DNA of 64,000 bases from Yersinia aldovae ATCC 35236 (GCF_000173735.1 NZ_ACCB01000022.1:1-64000); one strand, 5' to 3'. Numbered from the stretch's first letter, positions 20,746-29,197 are shown. Notes: generated from the sequence alone by a model not told the origin. A program made the numbers and translations.

Positions 20746-21123
20746 GGCTCACCAGTCCCACTTTAGACCAGATAAAACAGCACGCTATCACTATTATTCA
20801 GTCATCCGCTGCATTAGTAGGGTTATATTGTGATCAGTCTATCGAGTAGCATCTTACGCATTTACAGTCAGGTAATAAGTTACTAAGATAAAAACCCTCA
20901 TAAAAATGAATATAACCCAAGAGAGTAGCCACACAGCGAATACACCTGAGTATTTATAACAGTAGAGCGATAATATGACTGCCACACCAAATTCGTCCTA
21001 TACTCAGATTAAATATTCAAAATAATGAAATTATATAATGTCGATCTAATGCTATTGAGATTGCCGCTGGGCGGCGAATAACGGTGTAACGTCAAGCAAG
21101 AAGGGAATCGCAAAGGGATTTAT
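20746..21123. other. Intergenic, no gene seen
   Basis: AT-rich sequence between the acrB terminator and yhfX. No coding frame of family likeness or strong repeat was found. It presumably holds the yhfX promoter, but I could not pick a convincing -35/-10 pair. Confidence 0.6.
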
Positions 21124-22287
21124 ATGCTACTGAAAGCACTAGAAAAACAGAATCCAGCACTCATAGATGCAGCGCTCACATTATGGCAACGGGGGGCCAT
21201 TAAGCCGGATACCTACGTTATTGACGTCGATCAGGTCAAAGACAATGCCCGTTTACTGTTGGAAACCGCAGCACGCTATGGCATTACCCTTTACCTGATG
21301 AGCAAGCAGTTTGGCCGCAATCCACAGCTATGCAAAATCCTGTTGGAATGTGGCTATAAAGGTATTGTCGCCGTCGATTATAAAGAGGCACGCCAGCTTT
21401 ATCGGCACCATTTGCCCGTCGCTCATATCGGCCACTTGGTGCAGATCCCAAGCGGAATGGTGGATGAGATAGTTGCCCACCAACCGGAGGTCATTACGGT
21501 CTACAGCGTGGCAAAAGCAAAGGAAATCGCCGCCGCCGCGACACGTCTGGGAATAAAACAAGCCTTGCTGCTGAAAGTCTCCCATCCCGATGACTTGATT
21601 TATCCGGGGCAGGAAGCCGGATTCTCGCTAGATGAACTGCCTGAGGTCATTAGTGAAATAAAAATGCTAGCCGGTGTGCGACTGGCGGGCGTCACCCACT
21701 TCCCTTGCCTGCTTTTTGACAGTGAAAAAGGCAAAACCTTACCCAGCCCGAACCTCAATACGCTGCTTGAGGCAAAAAGTATTCTTGAGCATCAGGGGAT
21801 TTGTGTCGATCAGGTCAATGGCCCATCGGCAACCAGCGTCGAGAGTATCCCGATACTCGCACATTATGGCATTACCCATGCCGAACCCGGCCATTCATTG
21901 ACCGGCACGATGCCTTCCAATCAGCAAGGTGAGCAGCCCGAACATATTGCGATGCTCTATCTCTCTGAAATATCCCATTGTTATCAGAACCATAGTTACT
22001 GCTATGGCGGTGGGTACTATCGGCGCGGACACCTCAATCACGCTCTGGTGTATGACCAACAATGGCGGCCAGGCAACGTATTGAGCCACGATAATGACAG
22101 CATTGATTATACCCTCGGCCTGGCTGAAGTGTTCCCTGTCGGCAGCCCGGTCATTATGTGTTTTCGTACCCAAATTTTTGTTACCCGCAGTGATGTGGCT
22201 TTGGTAACCGGCATCCAGTCAGGCCAGCCCATGCTCCTCGGCATTTTTGATAGCCAGGGAAATACCATTCCACCATCCACACATTAG
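21124..22287 (+). CDS. yhfX: YhfX family PLP-dependent racemase-like protein
   Basis: A fold-type III PLP enzyme related to alanine racemase, 387 residues, similar over its full length to E. coli YhfX; substrate unknown. The probable PLP lysine is in [12 protein letters not shown] (Lys61). Other conserved blocks are [55 protein letters not shown] and [13 protein letters not shown]. In E. coli yhfX belongs to the yhfSTUVWXYZ cluster elsewhere in the chromosome. Here only yhfX and yhfW are found, with an 8-bp gap between them, so a two-gene operon is inferred. Confidence 0.9.
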   Translation: MLLKALEKQNPALIDAALTLWQRGAIKPDTYVIDVDQVKDNARLLLETAARYGITLYLMSKQFGRNPQLCKILLECGYKGIVAVDYKEARQLYRHHLPVAHIGHLVQIPSGMVDEIVAHQPEVITVYSVAKAKEIAAAATRLGIKQALLLKVSHPDDLIYPGQEAGFSLDELPEVISEIKMLAGVRLAGVTHFPCLLFDSEKGKTLPSPNLNTLLEAKSILEHQGICVDQVNGPSATSVESIPILAHYGITHAEPGHSLTGTMPSNQQGEQPEHIAMLYLSEISHCYQNHSYCYGGGYYRRGHLNHALVYDQQWRPGNVLSHDNDSIDYTLGLAEVFPVGSPVIMCFRTQIFVTRSDVALVTGIQSGQPMLLGIFDSQGNTIPPSTH

Positions 22288-22295
22288 GAGGGGTT

Positions 22296-23546
22296 ATGAG
22301 TAAATTCATCATTTTGGTGATTGATAGCTTTGGGGTGGGTGCTATGCCTGATGCTGCACAGATTCGCCCACAAGATGTCGAAGCTAATACCTGTGGTCAT
22401 ATTTTACAAACCTATCCGCAAATGCGTTTACCCCACCTGGAAAAGCTAGGTCTGATGAATGCCTTACATCTGGCAGCTCCCCATTTCACTGATAGCGTCA
22501 TGCAGGAGAATCCACAAGCCTGCTTTGGTGTTGCCCGATTACAACATGTTGGCGGCGATACCTTTATGGGGCATCAGGAAATTATGGGAACCCTGCCGTG
22601 CGCTCCGCGTCTTATGCCCTTTTCCAGGGTAAAAGCGCGTGTGGCTAATGCGTTGATCCGGCAAGGTTATCAGGTTGAGGAGCGCGGTGCGCCTGACGAT
22701 AGCAGCGAGTTACGCTTTCTGTGGGTAAACGATGCTGTCGCCATCGGTGACAATCTTGAGGCAGACTTAGGCCAGGTATTTAATATTTGTGCTAATTTAA
22801 ATGCCATCAATTTTGAGCAGGTAGAAAACATGGGCCGTATTGTCCGCCGTTGCGTGGAGGTAAACCGTGTCATTGCCTATGGCGGGCTATTGATGGACAG
22901 CCATGAAATCATAAGATCAGCTGAAGTTAAACAACAGCAATATATTGGCATTAATAGCCCGAAGTCTGGTGTTTATGATAACGGATTTCAGGTTATTCAT
23001 CTCGGTTATGGTGTCGATGCCGATGTTCAGGTACCTCATCAACTTGATCAAGTTCGAGTGCCAACGATATTGGTTGGCAAAGTTGCTGATATCGTGGCCA
23101 ATTGTGCTGGGCGGAGTTACCCGCAGCGGGTTGATTCGCAAACCATTTTAGATATCACATTGGCAGAAGTTCAGCGCCCGAAGAGTGCGTTTATTTGTGC
23201 CAATATTCAGGAAACTGACCTTGCAGGACACGCGCAGGATGTGGAGCGCTACGCAGAACGTCTGCAATTGGTCGATAGCATGTTAGGCAAAATCATGGCC
23301 GCCATGACAATCGATGATTGTCTGGTCGTAATGGCGGATCACGGTAACGATCCCACTATCGGCCACAGTAAACATACCCGCGAGCACGTTCCGGTGCTGG
23401 TTTATCGCATCAATCAAACCGCAACACAGCTTGGCATACGCCAAACAATGTCAGACATTGGTGCAACGGTATGCGAATTTTTCGCAGCCAAGGCACCACA
23501 GAATGGCCGCTCTTTCTGGAAGCAGTTAGCTGAACCCCGCAACTGA
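22296..23546 (+). CDS. yhfW: YhfW family phosphopentomutase-like metalloenzyme
   Basis: A member of the alkaline phosphatase superfamily close to phosphopentomutase (DeoB), 416 residues. Metal and active-site motifs are visible: [14 protein letters not shown] at the N-terminus (Asp10), [13 protein letters not shown] with the phosphoryl Thr, and [20 protein letters not shown] near the C-terminus. The real substrate is not known; the pairing with YhfX suggests a small pathway acting on an amino-acid or amino-sugar phosphate, which is only inference. The ribosome binding site AGGAGG lies just before the ATG. Confidence 0.88.
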   Translation: MSKFIILVIDSFGVGAMPDAAQIRPQDVEANTCGHILQTYPQMRLPHLEKLGLMNALHLAAPHFTDSVMQENPQACFGVARLQHVGGDTFMGHQEIMGTLPCAPRLMPFSRVKARVANALIRQGYQVEERGAPDDSSELRFLWVNDAVAIGDNLEADLGQVFNICANLNAINFEQVENMGRIVRRCVEVNRVIAYGGLLMDSHEIIRSAEVKQQQYIGINSPKSGVYDNGFQVIHLGYGVDADVQVPHQLDQVRVPTILVGKVADIVANCAGRSYPQRVDSQTILDITLAEVQRPKSAFICANIQETDLAGHAQDVERYAERLQLVDSMLGKIMAAMTIDDCLVVMADHGNDPTIGHSKHTREHVPVLVYRINQTATQLGIRQTMSDIGATVCEFFAAKAPQNGRSFWKQLAEPRN

Positions 23547-23646
23547 TTGAACGTAGTAACCCTGTGACCTTAGGTAATGAAGCCACACATACCAAAATGA
23601 CACCCCGTCGCCTAATACAACGCCAGCAGTCGAACGCCATTCATAG

Positions 23647-23685
23647 AGCCTGCGAACTTCAATTTGTGGGCTTTTTTCTTTTTTA
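23647..23685 (+). terminator. Probable terminator after yhfW
   Basis: AGCC/GGCT with an inner CGAA/TTTG pairing is followed by TTTTTTCTTTTTT on the plus strand. The stem is imperfect but the T-rich tail is long. Confidence 0.55.
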
Positions 23686-23719
23686 TTAGGCTTGAAACCC
23701 CCAAGTGAAGAGTGCATAA

Positions 23720-23742
23720 TTAATGTTATATTATAACATAAC
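23720..23742 (+). promoter_or_regulatory. Zur box upstream of rpmE2
   Basis: The core TGTTATATTATAACA is a palindrome around one central base and agrees with the enterobacterial Zur consensus (AATGTTATANTATAACATT) at nearly every position. It ends 13 bp before the rpmE2 start. Zur represses zinc-independent ribosomal protein paralogues when zinc is plentiful. Confidence 0.88.
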
Positions 23743-23755
23743 ATATGAGATTCTT

Positions 23756-24016
23756 ATGAAAACGGGCATCCATCCTAACTATCGTACGGTGGTTTTTCAT
23801 GACACCAGTGCAGATACCTATTTCACCGTCGGATCAACCATCGCGACCAGCCGCACTATCGAGCGTGATGGTCAAACCTATCCTTATGTCACACTGGATA
23901 TCTCCTCGGCGTCACATCCGTATTACACCGGAAAACAAAAAGAGTATGCAAAAGAAGGCAGTACTGCACGCTTCAACCAACGCTTTGGCAGTTTCCTAAC
24001 CAAAAAAACCAGCTAA
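23756..24016 (+). CDS. rpmE2: 50S ribosomal protein L31 type B (zinc-independent)
   Basis: An 86-residue L31 paralogue (YkgM type). It has no cysteine at all, so it lacks the zinc ribbon of the normal L31 and can replace it during zinc starvation, freeing zinc. Typical blocks are [20 protein letters not shown] and SHPYYTGKQ near the middle, with RFNQRFGSF at the C-terminus. ATG 23756 gives the family start [10 protein letters not shown] Zur box overlaps the promoter region, and rpmJ2 follows 15 bp later. Confidence 0.96.
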   Translation: MKTGIHPNYRTVVFHDTSADTYFTVGSTIATSRTIERDGQTYPYVTLDISSASHPYYTGKQKEYAKEGSTARFNQRFGSFLTKKTS

Positions 24017-24031
24017 CCCAGAGAATTAACC

Positions 24032-24175
24032 ATGCAAGTATTAAGTTCATTACGTTCTGCGAAAAACCGCCATCCAGACTGTAAAATCGTCCGTCGCCGT
24101 GGCCGTGTCTATGTGATTTGTAAAAGTAACCCGCGTTTTAAAGCAGTTCAGGGGGGAACCCATAAAAAGCGGTGA
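24032..24175 (+). CDS. rpmJ2: 50S ribosomal protein L36 paralogue
   Basis: A 47-residue L36 paralogue of the YkgO type, starting [17 protein letters not shown] and ending GGTHKKR. Only two cysteines (17 and 30) remain, fewer than zinc-binding L36 carries, so it is the zinc-sparing form. It lies 15 bp after rpmE2 and shares its Zur control. A strong terminator follows. Confidence 0.95.
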
Positions 24176-24203
24176 TATTGCTGGTGAAGCTATTTGTAAG
24201 TCA

Positions 24204-24236
24204 AAGCCCTGTTGCTGCCCAACGGGGCTTTTTTTG
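24204..24236 (+). terminator. Intrinsic terminator after rpmJ2
   Basis: AAGCCC and GTTG on the left pair with CAAC and GGGCTT on the right, followed by seven further T residues. Confidence 0.92.
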
Positions 24237-24259
24237 CCTGTCAGAAATGTCAGTGAAGA

Positions 24260-24286
24260 CTGGCCTCATTTCAAATCAGAGGCCAG
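24260..24286 (-). terminator. Terminator of the zinc-type ABC transporter operon
   Basis: CTGGCCTC and GAGGCCAG form a perfect 8-bp stem 18 bp beyond the substrate-binding protein gene. The minus-strand tail is TCTTC, so it is a moderate terminator. Confidence 0.6.
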
Positions 24287-24303
24287 CACTCATGTTTACA
24301 CCA

Positions 24304-25182
24304 TTACTTCATGCTCTTCACGAGAGTATCCACATTGTGTTTAAAAGCGTCGGTATATGTCGCTGCCGGGCCATCGGCTAGGGACAATGCCTCAGGATAA
24401 AGCTCGCCTCCCGCCTGAGCGCCGCTGGCTGCGGCAATTTGTTTTACCAAGCGGGGATCGGTCTGATTCTCAATAAAATAGGTTTTTACTTTTTCTTGTT
24501 TGATTTGCCTGATCAAGCCAGCCACATCGCTAGCGCTGGCTTCAGCTTCGGTTGAGAAACCGACAGGTGACAAGAAAGTAACCCCATACTCTTGGCCGAA
24601 ATAGCCGAAAGCATCGTGGCTGGTCAGCACTTTACGCTGTTGCGCGGGAATTGCGGCAAACTGCGCTTTCGCAAAAGCATCCAGCTTTTCCAAGTGCTGA
24701 ATGTACTCTCCACCACGTTTGCGGAAATAATCAGCATCTGCGGGATCTGCTGCAATCAAAGCATTCATTACATTGTTAGCATATTTGATACCATTCGCCA
24801 TACTGTTCCATGCATGAGGGTCTGTGACAGTTTTACCCTCTTCATCCATTTTGCGGCTATCAACCCCATGTGAAGCCGTAATGACCTGACCTTTATAGCC
24901 AGATGCGGTAACCAAACGCTCCAGCCACCCTTCCAACCCCAAACCACTGATAAATACCACATCCGCTTTCGCTATCTGTTTACTGTCCTTCGGTGACGGT
25001 GAAAAACCATGCGGATCGCCATTCGGCCCAACCAGTGTGACCACATTGACATGTTCGCCCCCCACCTGCTGGACGATATCACCCAAAATAGAAAAACTGG
25101 CTACCGCTTCGACGACTTTAGCCATTGCCAGCGGGCTTGACAGCAGGGCAGCTACCGCCAAACCAATAGGTAAACGCTTCAT
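24304..25182 (-). CDS. Zinc/manganese ABC transporter substrate-binding protein
   Basis: A periplasmic cluster A-I metal-binding protein, 292 residues with a signal peptide cleaved near residue 21 (LAMA-K). The metal-site histidines are visible in NGDPHGFSPSP, DPHAW and TSHDAFGYF; an acidic fourth ligand is expected near the C-terminus. The His-rich loop typical of enterobacterial ZnuA is absent, so this is a second type of zinc or manganese binder rather than the classical ZnuA. AAAGGAG precedes the start. It is the last gene of a four-ORF operon headed by a Zur box, which favours zinc as substrate. Confidence 0.9.
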   Translation of the reverse strand: MKRLPIGLAVAALLSSPLAMAKVVEAVASFSILGDIVQQVGGEHVNVVTLVGPNGDPHGFSPSPKDSKQIAKADVVFISGLGLEGWLERLVTASGYKGQVITASHGVDSRKMDEEGKTVTDPHAWNSMANGIKYANNVMNALIAADPADADYFRKRGGEYIQHLEKLDAFAKAQFAAIPAQQRKVLTSHDAFGYFGQEYGVTFLSPVGFSTEAEASASDVAGLIRQIKQEKVKTYFIENQTDPRLVKQIAAASGAQAGGELYPEALSLADGPAATYTDAFKHNVDTLVKSMK

Positions 25183-25210
25183 TTAACTCTCCTTTAATAA
25201 CAGGCACTTC

Positions 25211-26068
25211 TCAACGGCGCGCGGCAGTCAAAACACCACCACGCGTTCCAAATAAAATAGACAAAAAGAAGATAAAACTGGCACTGAGCACAATGGCAGG
25301 CCCGGCGGGTAATGATGCGTAATACGACCAGAGCAGGCCGATAACACTAGCAGCCACACCAATCAACATGGCGACAACCAGCGTATTTGGTAGGTTTTTT
25401 GCCCAGAAACGGGCGCTGGCAGCCGGTAACATCATTAATCCTACTGACATTAACGTACCAAGGATCTGAAATCCGGCGACCAGATTGATAACCACCAATG
25501 AGAGAAACAAGGCGTGTACCACCATCAACCAGCGGCCCATACTGACGCGCAGAAAGACCGGATCAAATGACTCAATCACCAGCGCACGATAAATAGCCGC
25601 TAAAACCAGCATCGACACGGTGGTAATCGCGCCGACCAGCGTCATGGCTTCTCTATCGACCGCCAGAATAGAACCAAACAAAACATGTAGCAGATCCATA
25701 TTGGAACCGCGCAGCGAAACCAATGTGACCCCTAACGCCAGTGAACCAAGATAAAAACCCGCAAAACTGGCATCTTCCTTTAATAATGTCCGGCGGCTCA
25801 CCCAACCAGACATCATAGCCACCGCCAAACCAGCAATAAACCCCCCTATCCCCATCGCCACCAGCGACATGCCGGAGATCAAATAGCCGATAGCCGCACC
25901 GGGCAATACCGCGTGAGACAAAGCATCGCCTACCAGACTCATTCGTCGCAATAATAAGAAAACCCCAAGTGGCGCTGCACTAAGTGACAATGCCAGACAC
26001 GCAACCAACGCCCGTCGCATAAAACCGAAGTCAACAAAAGGATCGGTAAGCAAATGAAATACCATCAT
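25211..26068 (-). CDS. Zinc/manganese ABC transporter permease
   Basis: An ABC-3 family permease of about 285 residues with eight or nine membrane segments. Family motifs include LLLRRMSLVGDALSHAVLPGAAIGY near residues 40-65 and LQ-type ILGTLMSVGLMMLPAASA near 205. The start ATG 26068 overlaps the stop of the ATPase gene (ATGA), so translation is probably coupled; the next codon is also ATG. The open frame extends further upstream inside the ATPase gene, but that extension has no family match. Confidence 0.9.
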   Translation of the reverse strand: MMVFHLLTDPFVDFGFMRRALVACLALSLSAAPLGVFLLLRRMSLVGDALSHAVLPGAAIGYLISGMSLVAMGIGGFIAGLAVAMMSGWVSRRTLLKEDASFAGFYLGSLALGVTLVSLRGSNMDLLHVLFGSILAVDREAMTLVGAITTVSMLVLAAIYRALVIESFDPVFLRVSMGRWLMVVHALFLSLVVINLVAGFQILGTLMSVGLMMLPAASARFWAKNLPNTLVVAMLIGVAASVIGLLWSYYASLPAGPAIVLSASFIFFLSILFGTRGGVLTAARR

Positions 26069-26802
26069 AAATTGATAACCGCCTGAGATTCGGGCTGACG
26101 CAACACTGAGGAAAGGGGACAAGAGGTATGCTGTGATTGATGTAACCGCGCAAGAACCCGGGCCGATTGCTGCCAATCATAGTGTTGGGGCGTTAACCAC
26201 AATGCCTCTGTAAAATGATCTGCGACCATCGACATATCATGCAACACCGCAATAATAGTGCGGCCTTCAGTATGTAACTGATGGATGACTGCGAGTAAAA
26301 GTTGCACCGTCTGGCTGTCAATACCGCTAAAAGGCTCATCCAACAGAATCAATTGCGCTTGCTGTACTAATACGCGCGCAAACAATACCCGCTGCAGCTG
26401 CCCGCCCGACAGTTCGGCAACAGGTCGGCGTGCCATATCAGCCATCCCAACGGCATCCAACGCCTGCTGGATACGTTGTCGTGATAGATGGCTCAGCCCA
26501 GCGAGTAACCCGCATTGCGGCCAGCACCCCATCGCCACCACATCTTGCACTACGATCGGAAACTGCTTATCCAATTCAGCCTGTTGAGGAAGATAGGCAA
26601 TTTGAGGCGATTTCCCGCAAGTGAACCTCATTTTCCCTGAGAGCGCAGGCTGTAACCCGGCCAACGTTTTAAGTAATGTCGATTTACCGGTACCATTGGC
26701 ACCAATAACCGCAGTCAATGAACCCTTCCTAAAGCAACCCGTTAACGGGGGTGTCAGAGCCTCTCGCTCATAACCCAGTGTAATGTTTTCCAGATTTATC
26801 AT
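26065..26802 (-). CDS. Zinc/manganese ABC transporter ATP-binding protein
   Basis: The ATPase of the same importer, 245 residues from ATG 26802 (MINLENITLGYE). It shows Walker A GANGTGKST, the Q-loop in YLPQQAEL, signature LSGGQLQRVLFAR, Walker B LILLDEPFSGID and the switch His in AVLHDMSM. The frame is open a further 33 codons upstream, but those residues overlap another ORF in a different frame and are not family-like. Its start overlaps the stop of a 48-residue membrane ORF by ATGA, and its own stop overlaps the permease start in the same way. Confidence 0.92.
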   Translation of the reverse strand: MINLENITLGYEREALTPPLTGCFRKGSLTAVIGANGTGKSTLLKTLAGLQPALSGKMRFTCGKSPQIAYLPQQAELDKQFPIVVQDVVAMGCWPQCGLLAGLSHLSRQRIQQALDAVGMADMARRPVAELSGGQLQRVLFARVLVQQAQLILLDEPFSGIDSQTVQLLLAVIHQLHTEGRTIIAVLHDMSMVADHFTEALWLTPQHYDWQQSARVLARLHQSQHTSCPLSSVLRQPESQAVINL

Positions 26803-26945
26803 GGTAATACATTCGCCCAAATGATGGCGCACCATAACAGCAGGCACAGTAAAGCGACTCCTGCTACACGCTGCAATGAGGGTAGTGAAAATAGCGTCCA
26901 ATAAGGCAGCGAATTTAATCGGGTAAGGAAATCCTGTTTATTCAT
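26799..26945 (-). CDS. Small predicted membrane protein heading the zinc operon
   Basis: An unrecognised 48-residue ORF. It begins MNKQDFLTRLNSLPYWTLF and ends with one strong membrane segment (about residues 28-46, GVALLCLLLWCAIIWANV). Its TGA stop overlaps the ATG of the ABC ATPase in the sequence ATGA, the same junction that links ATPase and permease. A Zur box lies 20 bp upstream of its ATG. The ribosome binding site is weak. The orderly overlaps and position argue that it is real and part of the transporter operon, perhaps a small regulatory or stabilising subunit; that function is inference. Confidence 0.65.
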   Translation of the reverse strand: MNKQDFLTRLNSLPYWTLFSLPSLQRVAGVALLCLLLWCAIIWANVLP

Positions 26946-26964
26946 AGCGAAAATGATTGAATAT

Positions 26965-26987
26965 TAAGTGATACATTATAACATCAC
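26965..26987 (-). promoter_or_regulatory. Zur box of the ABC transporter operon
   Basis: On the minus strand GTGATGTTATA-A-TGTATCAC matches the Zur consensus well in its left half (nine of eleven) and fairly in its right half (about seven of eleven). It lies just upstream of the small membrane ORF and the transporter genes. Confidence 0.75.
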
Positions 26988-27377
26988 ATAAGATAACCAA
27001 ATTCAAGTGGCCCTGAGTATTTGTCAGACTTTAAACATAGCAAACCATATCGTTACAGCTTGCATGAACGGATGCAAAATCGCCCCTTCTTGACCAAACC
27101 CACAATACCTTCTAGCTTAATAGAGCGAAATGTTAGATTTACTGTTAGTAATAGACTTTAATATGGGAAATCCTATTTAGAGGATGTTATTTTATCGAAG
27201 AATGATGGCTCAAATAACGCCATGATGGCTTAAATGGCAGCATGTGTTGAAAATCTCATTTATCTTGAGTTTTCTGATTTAAATCATGTAAGTAGTTACT
27301 ATCGAAAAAAACAGTACATTCTTTTGAGTATTGCCCGGCAAAAATGAATTATTCCCACTATCATAAACGGACAATTA
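26988..27377. other. Intergenic between divergent transcription units
   Basis: AT-rich region separating the leftward zinc operon from rightward genes. No gene was found. It contains an imperfect tandem repeat of a 20-base unit beginning ATGATGGCT (27202-27240). Confidence 0.6.
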
Positions 27378-27731
27378 ATGAACAATGAAATAGCTGGCGA
27401 CTTCACTTCAGGTCATTACCCGATCTCATTACTGAAAAATGTTATCCGAAATAATATCCATACAATCGAAGAAAGTTTTGTTTCCGGGTTAATGTATTAT
27501 TCGGAAGATGCGCACTATACACCGGGTTCATTAGAGATTCTTGAGATTATGCATATCGAAGATAACCGTTATTCAATGACTTACCGATATCAGTGGTATC
27601 TCTTTAACGCATGTCTGGATATCAATACTGAAGAACTTCTAACGAACGCTGTAACATTTATTGTACATCCCAAAAGAATTCTCTTTGATATAATTAACAA
27701 CGACAGACCTTCAACCGCAGATGAATTGTAA
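27378..27731 (+). CDS. Hypothetical protein upstream of ymoB
   Basis: I do not recognise this 117-residue ORF. It is acidic and soluble-looking, with a run of aromatic residues in the middle (SMTYRYQWYLFNACLDINTEE), no signal peptide and no membrane segment. Codon use is plausible and the frame is clearly longer than chance in such AT-rich sequence. It lies upstream of ymoB-ymoA on the same strand. A weak GGAC lies before the ATG. It could be a transferred or lineage-specific gene. Confidence 0.6.
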   Translation: MNNEIAGDFTSGHYPISLLKNVIRNNIHTIEESFVSGLMYYSEDAHYTPGSLEILEIMHIEDNRYSMTYRYQWYLFNACLDINTEELLTNAVTFIVHPKRILFDIINNDRPSTADEL

Positions 27732-27765
27732 GATTAAGTAATAAAGTTACGCGGCGAGTGGAGAA

Positions 27766-27888
27766 ATGATTTATATTCATAGTATGGCAAGTTTATTTAG
27801 TTTAAAGATAAGCCTCTGCGTTTATACGATTATCAATCTACTCACATTGTGTTATCAACACCGAATTAAGTCTTTACGGAGGGGATGA
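27766..27888 (+). CDS. Small hydrophobic ORF abutting ymoB
   Basis: A 40-residue ORF beginning MIYIHSMASLFSLKISLCV, with a hydrophobic segment at about residues 8-29 and a basic tail (HRIKSLRRG). GGAG lies just before the ATG. Its TGA stop ends one base before the ymoB ATG, and the ymoB ribosome binding site (GGAGGGG) lies inside its last codons. It could be a small membrane protein or a leader ORF that couples translation to ymoB. No family recognised. Confidence 0.45.
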   Translation: MIYIHSMASLFSLKISLCVYTIINLLTLCYQHRIKSLRRG

Positions 27889-27889
27889 T

Positions 27890-28258
27890 ATGGATGAGTA
27901 CTCGCCTAAGCGGCATGACATTGCCCAGTTGAAATTTTTATGCGAAAACCTGTATGATGAAGGCATTGCAACCCTTGGCGATAGCCATCATGGCTGGGTA
28001 AATGATCCTACATCTGCGGTAAACCTTCAGCTTAATGATTTGATCGAGCATATAGCTTCATTTGTGATGAGTTTTAAAATAAAATACCCAGATGACGGCG
28101 ATTTGTCAGAGTTAGTGGAAGAATATTTAGACGATACTTATACTCTGTTTAGTAGTTATGGCATCAATGATCCCGAATTGCACCGCTGGCAAAAAACTAA
28201 AGAGCGTTTATTCAGACTTTTCTCAGGGGAATACATCTGTACCCTGATGAAAACTTAA
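27890..28258 (+). CDS. tomB: Hha-partner antitoxin YmoB (TomB)
   Basis: The Yersinia YmoB protein, equal to E. coli TomB (YbaJ), 122 residues. The N-terminus [23 protein letters not shown] and the core [23 protein letters not shown] are nearly identical to TomB. A conserved cysteine lies in the first helix region. In E. coli TomB opposes Hha by oxygen-dependent oxidation. It is cotranscribed with ymoA, 47 bp downstream. Confidence 0.95.
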   Translation: MDEYSPKRHDIAQLKFLCENLYDEGIATLGDSHHGWVNDPTSAVNLQLNDLIEHIASFVMSFKIKYPDDGDLSELVEEYLDDTYTLFSSYGINDPELHRWQKTKERLFRLFSGEYICTLMKT

Positions 28259-28305
28259 GGGATAGTTTCCCTATATTAATTTGTATATCGAGAAGAAAAA
28301 CCACC

Positions 28306-28509
28306 ATGACAAAAACTGACTACCTGATGCGTTTAAGAAAATGTACAACTATTGATACGCTGGAACGTGTAATTGAAAAAAATAAGTATGAGCTTTCTGA
28401 TGACGAGTTGGAATTGTTTTACTCTGCTGCGGACCACCGTCTGGCTGAGCTAACAATGAATAAGCTTTATGATAAAATCCCACCAACTGTCTGGCAACAT
28501 GTGAAATAG
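28306..28509 (+). CDS. ymoA: Hha-family modulator YmoA
   Basis: A 67-residue helical protein that binds H-NS and tempers expression of temperature-regulated genes; in Yersinia it controls the Ysc-Yop virulence regulon and is itself degraded by Lon and ClpXP, whose genes lie in this same window. The sequence [20 protein letters not shown] through [21 protein letters not shown] is the known YmoA. It forms an operon with ymoB. Confidence 0.98.
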   Translation: MTKTDYLMRLRKCTTIDTLERVIEKNKYELSDDELELFYSAADHRLAELTMNKLYDKIPPTVWQHVK

Positions 28510-28539
28510 TCTGCTTAACGCTGGTTAAGACACACAACG

Positions 28540-28566
28540 TTGAGCCGATAATCGCTATCGGCTTCA
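28540..28566 (+). terminator. Hairpin after ymoA
   Basis: TTGAGCCGATA pairs with TATCGGCTTCAA with one bulged base around a five-base loop. No T-run follows, so it is a possible but weak terminator or an mRNA 3-prime stabiliser. Confidence 0.45.
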
Positions 28567-29083
28567 ATGAGTTCGGTGGTGAGTAAGTGTTTTAATTTTT
28601 GATGACTTATTGATTAAGTAACGGTATTGAAAGCAAATTTCAATCCTGCGTTATTGTGTACCTCGAGTTTAGGTAAAACACCTGAGTCATCAGACTTATG
28701 TAAGAGCATTTAAGTAAAGTAGCCAGGAACTTTCCAATTTATTCAATTTTAGTTAATAGCCGATAATTGAAACATATTATTAGTCCGTTATATTTAGCTT
28801 ACTAAAAACCCACATAGAAACAGACTTCATTACATAATAAGAAAAATCCCATTTCCGGTTACAATTTACCGATGCATTAACATATGCCACAACAATGTCT
28901 TATCGATAAAATAAAATCCCAGAGGATAAGAATAACGCCCATCGGGTGATATTGATGCAAAGCATGTCAGACAGTTAGCAATACAACAGTTAAACAGGTC
29001 AAGGTACCCATCAAATAGATAACAAAAGGAGGTAATAGTAGTGCGAGTGGCACTGAGTGGTTAATAAATTAAGCTACAGAAAT
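28567..29083. other. Intergenic between ymoA and ffs
   Basis: AT-rich and largely featureless. One striking site is a consensus ribosome binding site AAAAGGAGGT at 29024-29033, followed seven bases later by a seven-codon ORF (GTG at 29041 to TAA at 29064). No family-like coding sequence was found. Confidence 0.6.
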
Positions 29084-29197
29084 GGTGGAGGCCCTGCCAG
29101 CTACATCCCGGCACACACCTCGCCTGCTACGGCTGCTTCCTTCCGGATCTGACCGAGTTCACAAGTTAGTGTTGCGGGAGAACCAACAGGGCCTCCA
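29084..29197 (-). ncRNA. ffs: 4.5S RNA of the signal recognition particle
   Basis: The minus strand gives a 114-base RNA whose ends pair (GGAGGCCCTG with CAGGGCCTCC), with the SRP apical region CCGGAAGGAAGCAGCC that binds Ffh. It resembles E. coli 4.5S RNA in sequence and length. It guides ribosomes making inner-membrane proteins to FtsY. Its place beside atl/ybaZ is conserved. Confidence 0.96.

Noticed and set aside
26065-26901. ABC ATPase start at 26901
   Set aside because: The extra 33 residues are not family-like and overlap the 48-residue membrane ORF in another frame; ATG 26802 gives the normal N-terminus and the ATGA junction.
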